A stretch of DNA of 11,938 nt from JANXVY01 sp040080145 (GTDB lineage Bacteria > Pseudomonadota > Alphaproteobacteria > Rhizobiales > Hyphomicrobiaceae). A model generated the notes under the pieces. The model worked only from the letters and a program-made list of their open reading frames with translations, did not search any database and was not told where the DNA came from. Shown here one piece after another: positions 7,505-11,938 of the stretch. Position 1 is the first letter of the stretch, and the number at the start of each line of letters is the position of its first letter. Made by a program: the position numbers and the translations under genes. The DNA lies in assembly GCA_040080145.1 (NCBI GenBank), contig JBEBJA010000189.1, forward strand, positions 1 through 11,938, read 5' to 3'.

Positions 7505-7531
7505 GAAACACTATTGCCCATAGTGTTGCAA
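7505..7531 (-). repeat. Inverted 27-bp site, copy 1 (candidate recombinase site)
   Basis: Read on the minus strand, this matches the plus-strand copy at 7633-7659 at 24 of 27 positions. The site has its own dyad: AACACTAT (7507-7514) and ATAGTGTT (7520-7527) around a 5-base centre. Two short inverted arms around a small spacer is the form of a tyrosine-recombinase core site. Confidence 0.75.
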
Positions 7532-7632
7532 ACCTCTATTCTGCATGGTATTCAGCGTCATTTAGGAGGCGCGGGCAGGGATGGCCACAGCAATCAAGTA
7601 TTTATGTTACTGATAAACAACGACTTTTTGAC

Positions 7633-7659
7633 TTGAAACACTATGGGCAAAAATGTTTC
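7633..7659 (+). repeat. Inverted 27-bp site, copy 2, overlapping the tyrosine recombinase start
   Basis: This is the partner of 7505-7531 in inverted orientation, with the 14-base core AACACTATGGGCAA conserved exactly. The recombinase start codon (7643-7645) lies inside it, so any protein binding here would also cover the ribosome start region. The dyad is weaker than in copy 1 (outer arms GAAACA/TGTTTC). Confidence 0.75.
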
Positions 7660-8374
7660 AAAACGTCGCCTAAATGATGCGTCGCGGCATCATCGCGCAA
7701 GTGGAAGCGAATACAGCCTCTATGCGCCGACCTCAGCAACAGGCGGCGGCCGCAAGTATCTCAATCAGGCAGAACGCAACCGTGTTCTTGTTGCGATTGG
7801 CAAGCTCGACGACAAGGCCAGACTGTTTGCCCTCACCCTCGTCTGGACTGGAGCAAGGATCAGCGAAGTGCTTGCGCTCAAACCGCGCGCCTTTCAAATC
7901 GATCAAGGGCTCGTCGCCATTGAAACGCTCAAGCGACGTGCATGGTGCGTGCGTGAAGTTCCCGTGCCGCCAGAACTCGTGCGGGCGCTGGTCGACCATT
8001 TTGCAATGGACGACTTGCAGCGTGATCCCGATCGCTGCGTTCAACCTTTGTGGAAATTCTCCCGCGTCACCGGCTGGCGCGTCATCAAGAATGTTATGCA
8101 GGATGCTGGTATCGCCGGTCCAGCCGCATCACCCAAAGGACTGCGGCATTCATTTGGTGTTGCATCGCTGCAGGCCGGCGTTCCAATCACCCTCGTGCAG
8201 CGCTGGCTCGGCCACGCACGCCTCAGCACAACCGCCATCTATGCCAATGTCGTCGGGGCAGAAGAATTTTCCTTCGCCGAAAAGTTCTGGAGAAGCTCAG
8301 ACGCCTCACCTGTGATGAGGAGCGCGCGCGGACCGATGGTTGCGGGAGCTACGATCCTATCGGGAATTGGTTGA
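7643..8374 (+). CDS. Short plasmid-type tyrosine site-specific recombinase
   Basis: A 243-residue phage-integrase-family recombinase consisting almost only of the catalytic domain. The active-site set is complete: Arg72 in TGARISEVL, Lys97 in the beta-hairpin (ETLKRR), Lys165 and Arg168 in PKGLRHSFG (Lys replaces the usual first His, as in many plasmid relatives), His191 in RWLGHARL and the nucleophile Tyr200 in TTAIYANV. The N-terminal SAM-like arm-binding domain of larger integrases is absent. Such enzymes near repA/parA typically resolve plasmid multimers or mediate cassette exchange. The ATG at 7643 lies within an inverted site and has no obvious Shine-Dalgarno sequence, so translation may be weak or regulated by binding there. 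It is transcribed toward the par genes, which are on the opposite strand. Confidence 0.92.
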   Translation: MGKNVSKRRLNDASRHHRASGSEYSLYAPTSATGGGRKYLNQAERNRVLVAIGKLDDKARLFALTLVWTGARISEVLALKPRAFQIDQGLVAIETLKRRAWCVREVPVPPELVRALVDHFAMDDLQRDPDRCVQPLWKFSRVTGWRVIKNVMQDAGIAGPAASPKGLRHSFGVASLQAGVPITLVQRWLGHARLSTTAIYANVVGAEEFSFAEKFWRSSDASPVMRSARGPMVAGATILSGIG

Positions 8375-8742
8375 TGTGGGTTTGCAGCAGTTTGCATTGC
8401 CATCCATGAGTACCCCAACACCTCAATTGAGGTCTGCCAGCTATGCGCCAAATCAAAAAATTGGGGGGCTGCGGTATGAGGGTTGATCCACGATGGTGCC
8501 CCAAGATACACTAGTTTTGACTTACTATCCCGCAGGCCCCCGCCGTCGCGTGGCGGCAGATACCATGGACGGATTGCCCGTATCCGAAACGCCGCCGCTC
8601 AGTCCTGCCCGCGACAACAGTTTGAGTTACATCGACGGTCGCACGCCACGGGTTACGCTGGCATCTTCATACATTGAAGCAGAGACACGTTTTACATGCA
8701 AGGGCGAGAAGGTGTCGCTTCGATTGACAGTTCCTGAATTCC
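8375..8742. other. Region without a confident gene, between the tyrosine recombinase and the RHH gene
   Basis: It contains two GTTTGCA heptamers exactly 10 bases apart (8380-8386, 8390-8396) and a perfect 14-bp palindrome ACCTCAATTGAGGT (8420-8433). A 100-codon plus-strand frame (8493-8795) has a distant GAGGG ahead of its ATG. It overlaps the end of the RHH gene by 53 bases on the other strand, and its product resembles nothing known. I do not call it a gene. Confidence 0.4.
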
Positions 8743-9165
8743 CTATTTTTCGGTGTAGGCGTCATACATGGCTTCAAGCAACTCACCGATGGTGACGTTC
8801 TTGTCGGCAGCCAGGACCTTCAGCTGCTCCGCGAATTCAGGCCGCACGCGTGCACCGAACTGATAGGTGCGGCCAGTCTTGCGGTAGCGGCGCGCATCGA
8901 TGCCTGATCCTTTGTGAACCCCCTGCCCTACCCGCTTTGCTGACGCTTCTCGTTTTCGCGCCGGCTTGTTCTTTGGTGCTTCGTCGGATTTTGGTTCTGG
9001 CGTTGCCTCGTGTTCCGTTGTGACCGGCTGGGCAGCTTGAACGGCAGGCACTTCCGGCGTTCCAACATTGTCGAGTACATCTTCGATCGGCGGCGCAGCG
9101 CCAAGGCGCGCACGCTTCATCACCGGAAAACTCTCATCGATCTGGATCAATTTCTTCAAAGCCAT
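8743..9165 (-). CDS. Ribbon-helix-helix partition partner (ParB/ParG-like centromere binder)
   Basis: A 140-residue protein. Residues 1-95 are flexible and rich in Ala, Pro, Glu and Lys, with a basic patch at 67-78. Residues 98-138 look like a ribbon-helix-helix: a short strand (RTYQFGARV) followed by two helices (PEFAEQLKVLAADKN and TIGELLEAMYDAYTE). The gene starts 15 bases after the parA stop with a GGGGAGGGG ribosome site, so it is the second gene of a parA operon. In type Ib partition systems the RHH protein binds the centromere, stimulates the ParA ATPase through its flexible N-terminus and represses the operon; this protein fits that plan. The fold call is from pattern, not from alignment. 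Confidence 0.75.
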   Translation of the reverse strand: MALKKLIQIDESFPVMKRARLGAAPPIEDVLDNVGTPEVPAVQAAQPVTTEHEATPEPKSDEAPKNKPARKREASAKRVGQGVHKGSGIDARRYRKTGRTYQFGARVRPEFAEQLKVLAADKNVTIGELLEAMYDAYTEK

Positions 9166-9180
9166 GTGGTGTCCCCTCCC

Positions 9181-9864
9181 CTACCGTGCAGCCGCGCGAA
9201 CCGCTGAAGCCGCTTCGGCTTCGTTGGCTTCGGCAATCGTTCTCATGCGGCGCACGACGGATGCCACGACGCGCGCGGCGTCGGCGTTGAGTGACTCCCA
9301 TTTTGTTTCCAGCGCGGTCAGACCAAAATTCTGCGCGTCGCCATAGGCGCGCTGCATGAACATCGCGCCCTTGATCACCTCGTAACCAGCACCCGTGAGG
9401 TACTCCAGTCCATCTTCGATTTCCTTCTGCGCAAGTACGCCATGTAGCGCGAAGACAAGTTTGCTTTTGGGCACGCCATGCTTGACGAGTTCGTGGAACA
9501 TCCGCACCGCCGGCGCCATGTCATCGATCACGCCTTTGGTCGGCTGGATGAACAGATCACTCGCCTCGGCAATCTCAAGCGCCATCGCTTTGGCGCGCGC
9601 CGGTCCATCGAGCACAATCAGATCCCAATCATCGGCGTTGACCAGTGCCTGCGCCGGGCTCGCATACACATCGACGGAAATATCCGGCTTGCGCCCTGAC
9701 GCAATGCGGCGCTGCGCCCACTCAAATGCCGTCTGCTGCTCTTGATCAAGATCGGCGATGTGAACGCTCAGATTCTGCGCCGCGCCAACGAGTGCAATCG
9801 CGCGGGAGAATGTCGTCTTGCCGACCCCGCCTTTGTGACTTCCAAGACCAATGACCATCGCCAT
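9181..9864 (-). CDS. parA: ParA-family partition ATPase
   Basis: A 227-residue ParA/MinD-type ATPase that would position plasmid copies before division. The deviant Walker A box is KGGVGKTT (11-18) with signature Lys11. The A' motif is IADLDQ with Asp40, and Walker B is LIVLDGPA with Asp85. It lacks the N-terminal DNA-binding extension of type Ia ParA proteins, which fits type Ib. Possible starts are TTG 9870, ATG 9864 and ATG 9858. I chose 9864, but none has a strong ribosome site. It is co-transcribed with the RHH gene 15 bases downstream. A promoter-like pair lies at 9930-9958, and its -10 overlaps one of the repeated GTTTGCA motifs, which suggests operon control through that repeat. Confidence 0.93.
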   Translation of the reverse strand: MAMVIGLGSHKGGVGKTTFSRAIALVGAAQNLSVHIADLDQEQQTAFEWAQRRIASGRKPDISVDVYASPAQALVNADDWDLIVLDGPARAKAMALEIAEASDLFIQPTKGVIDDMAPAVRMFHELVKHGVPKSKLVFALHGVLAQKEIEDGLEYLTGAGYEVIKGAMFMQRAYGDAQNFGLTALETKWESLNADAARVVASVVRRMRTIAEANEAEAASAVRAAAR

Positions 9865-9929
9865 GAACAAAACTCAAAACAAAAAGGTGAAAGCAAATTG
9901 AAATCATCATGAAATCTATAAGCATGCTG

Positions 9930-9958
9930 ATTGTTTGCAGTGATGGATGATTTGTCAA
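9930..9958 (-). promoter_or_regulatory. Candidate parA operon promoter
   Basis: On the minus strand a perfect TTGACA (9953-9958) is followed after 17 bases by AACAAT (9930-9935, four of six consensus positions), 66 bases upstream of the chosen parA start. A TGCAAAC motif (9933-9939) overlaps the -10, as expected for an autoregulated partition operon. Confidence 0.5.
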
Positions 9959-10173
9959 ATAGTCCGCGCGACTCGGGGGCGAACTGAAATCAAGACGCGG
10001 ACATCATGTTTGCAGCTTGATATCGCGCGGCTCGCCGCAAGCAGTTTGATTGCAAACTGCAAACATCGGATTGCATCTTGGTTGCACTGGGTTTGCTTGT
10101 GGTTTTCTTGATGATTGCAGACTGTTTGCAGCTTGATAACTCGTGGCTATCTTTCTGAAATCACCATGCAAAC
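9933..10173. repeat. GTTTGCA-rich repeat cluster, candidate centromere (parS)
   Basis: The heptamer GTTTGCA or its complement occurs six times: 9933-9939, 10008-10014, 10051-10057, 10058-10064, 10124-10130 and 10167-10173. Within it, TGTTTGCAGCTTGATA occurs twice exactly (10007-10022 and 10123-10138), and a hairpin GCAGTTTG/CAAACTGC spans 10041-10060. A related copy, AGTTTGCATCTTGAT, lies inside repA at 10645-10659. The cluster sits in the gap between repA and parA, a usual place for a partition site. The rest of the gap, to 10383, shows no gene I trust. Confidence 0.55.
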
Positions 10174-10383
10174 AAGCTGCTGTGTCACAGGGTGCCTTCA
10201 GGGGCATGGAGGCTGGAGGTACGAGGCGAGGCCATCTCACAGATTCGCGAGGCTGGCCGTATGCGCGAAAAAAAGCGTCGGGCGCGGCAACCCTACGCAA
10301 AAAATCTCTGGTGCCCTCAGCGCGCAAATTTTGACTCGTTTCTGATTTGGCGTTCGCAGGGCAAAAATCGGCCATGACGCGGG

Positions 10384-11778
10384 TCACGGACGCTTGTTTT
10401 TGGTGAACTTGCGGACCCAGCCAAGGAATGCGCGGTCGGGATAGTGGGGGACGACGCCGCCCTTTTGTACCCATGCGCGCCACACCCGTTCCAGCTCACG
10501 CAGATCCCAACCCTGCGCAATCTGTTTGGCTTCAGCCAGCGTCGCGGATTTCAAATCGGCGATGGTGAGCACGGCAACGGGAGCATCGGCTCCATTGGTC
10601 ACCGGATCGCGGCCGCGCGTAAAGGCACGAAGCCAGCGCAGATAGTTTGCATCTTGATCGCGCGGCGGCTTTGCAAGGTTCGCCAGCAGCTCGGCATACA
10701 TGGCCTGCAGATAGTTCATGTCCCAACCCGCAGCGATGCTCTGCGCTTCGGTTTGGCATTCCGGAGAAATCGGCAGCTCGACCTTGCATGCGGGCTGTTG
10801 TGCTAGGACCGGAGCGGACGATACGGGCGACGATGTGTTCCCCGCATCTGCGGGTTCGGCGATTAGGGGAGCTGGCAACGCGACGACGACCTGACGGCGT
10901 TTGACCGGAGGCGGGGAGGGGAACAGTTTCAAGCCGCCGCGCACAATGTCGATCTTGGCGTCGGGATACACCGCATGAGCCTTGCGAAGCGCGCCGGCGA
11001 ATTCCCGTTTGAAATCTTTGTCGCTGCGATACTCCTGACCGAACTGGTCCTTGAGATTTTTCCAGTAGAGCGTGATGCCCTTGTTCTGTCGAACACGGCA
11101 AAGACGATGCGCGAGCCAAGTGTAAGCATCAAGTGCCAGCGCTGAATTTTGCAAGGCACGGATCGCACGTGGATCAAGCGGCACCGCATGCTCGGTCAGC
11201 GTGCCGTAGAACTCGCTCGATAGCGTGATGACACCAGGCCACATGCCAAGCTGGCCGTTATCGTATTGCATCCAGGCATCGAAGCGCGAGATCGGATCGC
11301 ATTTCACATTCACGACTTTGCTTTCGGTCTGGTAGCCGATCTGCATGCGGCAAGCGGCCAGCGCCAGCATCTGCCGTTTGAATGCCACCATGCTCTCGCC
11401 GCCCTTGGCAATGCCGATGCGTTCGAGAAACGCACTCGCGCTCCGTTCGACTTCGACCTCGGGAGATTTATTGCGGATCGCTTCCGAGCAAACATGAAAC
11501 AACACAAGGCGCGGGCGCGTGCCGTAGGGCAGGGGCATGTCGTGATAGCGAAAACCATCAAACCATTTTCCAGCTTCGATCAACATCGACGCGCCGCCGG
11601 TCGTGCGCGTGAACTCGCGGGATTTTACTTCACTGCGTGGGAGACCAACCTGACACAACACCGCGTGCATGAATTCAGGTTGAGTGTTCAAAGGATCGAC
11701 AAGCGACAACGCCGCATCCGTCACACGGCGAGAGAGCGTCGCAATTTTTCTTGTGGGTTCATCGATCGTTACGGCCAT
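10384..11778 (-). CDS. repA: Plasmid replication initiator, RepA_C family
   Basis: A 464-residue replication initiator that would bind origin repeats and start theta replication. The central part resembles the plasmid RepA family: YHDMPLPYGTRPRLVLFHVCSEA (78-100), SASAFLERIGI (113-123), VTLSSEFY-like ITLSSEFYGTL (184-194), HAVPLDPRAIRAL (197-209) and a winged-helix-like stretch, LALDAYTWLAHRLCR (214-228). A Pro/Ala-rich linker (286-340) leads to two tandem copies of an about 45-residue module (344-388 and 416-461), each with a GWD motif and ending in FT(R/K). I chose ATG 11778 because GGAAGG precedes it; a TTG at 11817 would add 13 poor residues. The upstream G-tract repeats support its role. 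Confidence 0.9.
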   Translation of the reverse strand: MAVTIDEPTRKIATLSRRVTDAALSLVDPLNTQPEFMHAVLCQVGLPRSEVKSREFTRTTGGASMLIEAGKWFDGFRYHDMPLPYGTRPRLVLFHVCSEAIRNKSPEVEVERSASAFLERIGIAKGGESMVAFKRQMLALAACRMQIGYQTESKVVNVKCDPISRFDAWMQYDNGQLGMWPGVITLSSEFYGTLTEHAVPLDPRAIRALQNSALALDAYTWLAHRLCRVRQNKGITLYWKNLKDQFGQEYRSDKDFKREFAGALRKAHAVYPDAKIDIVRGGLKLFPSPPPVKRRQVVVALPAPLIAEPADAGNTSSPVSSAPVLAQQPACKVELPISPECQTEAQSIAAGWDMNYLQAMYAELLANLAKPPRDQDANYLRWLRAFTRGRDPVTNGADAPVAVLTIADLKSATLAEAKQIAQGWDLRELERVWRAWVQKGGVVPHYPDRAFLGWVRKFTKNKRP

Positions 11779-11872
11779 CCTCACACCTTCCAACAGATGC
11801 AAGGCTAACTTCGGCAATTCTAAAAGTCATGTCCTATGTGCACGGATTATGCTGATTCGATTGAACTAAACC

Positions 11873-11938
11873 GTGGCGGTTTACCCCCCTTTGACACGGT
11901 GTGGCGGTTTACCCCCCCATTCGTGGCGAATCCCCCCC
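11873..11938. repeat. Iteron-like repeats upstream of repA, probable replication origin edge
   Basis: On the minus strand GGGGGGTAAACCGCCAC occurs exactly twice (11873-11889 and 11901-11917), 28 bases apart. A divergent third copy ending in CGCCAC (11923-11938) touches the window edge, so more copies may follow. Direct repeats just upstream of an initiator gene are typical iterons. The space between them and repA (11779-11872) holds a weak -10 candidate (CATAAT on the minus strand, 11846-11851) without a clear -35. Confidence 0.7.

Noticed and set aside
7505..7659. CRISPR or integron attC interpretation of the repeated sites
   Set aside because: There are only two copies, in inverted orientation, with no spacer series and no attC-like imperfect long stem.
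8493..8795. 100-codon plus-strand frame after the tyrosine recombinase
   Set aside because: The ribosome site is too far away, it overlaps the RHH gene on the opposite strand, and its product is not protein-like.
10265..10290. GC-rich stretch next to an A-run, considered as a repA terminator
   Set aside because: Only about three base pairs of stem can be formed before the T-run on the minus strand.
10192..10377. 61-codon plus-strand frame with an Arg/Lys-rich middle, ending just before the repA stop
   Set aside because: It has a GTG start without a ribosome site, is short and basic, and has no known family. It is probably chance in the repA-parA gap.
10532..11119. 195-codon frame antisense/out of frame within repA
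   Set aside because: It is a shadow of the repA coding frame, rich in Arg and Ser as expected for an alternative frame of GC-rich DNA.
11891..11896. TTGACA on the plus strand between the iterons
   Set aside because: No acceptable -10 lies 16-18 bases downstream, and no plus-strand gene follows in the window.

Overview
The window looks like the left end and backbone of a plasmid-like mobile replicon from an alphaproteobacterium. A sphingomonad or close relative is my best guess. That rests on the RepA_C-type initiator, the small ParA with a ribbon-helix-helix partner, the short plasmid-type tyrosine recombinase and moderately high GC. It is inference and cannot be settled from this sequence.

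Layout. (1) 23-99: a complete tRNA-Arg(CCG) with encoded CCA. A large serine recombinase (85-1737, minus) runs tail-first into it, and its last codons and stop lie inside the tRNA 3' end. This is the arrangement expected at the junction of an element integrated in a tRNA gene. (2) 1738-4575: accessory cargo. It holds a possible small hypothetical gene (minus), a dual-specificity-type phosphatase (2299-2841, plus), an aspartate 1-decarboxylase PanD (2923-3399, minus) and a SAM-dependent methyltransferase (3470-4261, minus). The last two look like a two-gene operon in visibly AT-richer DNA. (3) 4576-7403: a translationally coupled pair on the plus strand. The first gene encodes a protein with 'NGxLHREDGPA' MORN-like repeats and the second a helical protein with a disordered tail. 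A small exported protein is encoded tail-to-tail on the minus strand. (4) 7404-8742: a short tyrosine recombinase whose start codon lies inside one of two inverted 27-bp near-identical sites, followed by a non-coding stretch. (5) 8743-11938: replication and partition backbone read on the minus strand, in the order iteron-like repeats, repA, a repeat-rich gap, parA, RHH partner.

How it fits together. RepA probably acts at the G-tract repeats at the right edge. ParA and the RHH protein segregate the replicon, perhaps through the GTTTGCA-rich gap. The tyrosine recombinase probably resolves multimers or rearranges its own inverted sites. The serine recombinase could move the element in and out of tRNA-Arg. 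A replicon with plasmid maintenance genes that sits beside a tRNA attachment site suggests an integrated or integrative plasmid. It could also be a plasmid that carries its own tRNA gene. The cargo (PanD/methyltransferase, phosphatase, MORN pair) has no obvious link to maintenance and is the least explained part.
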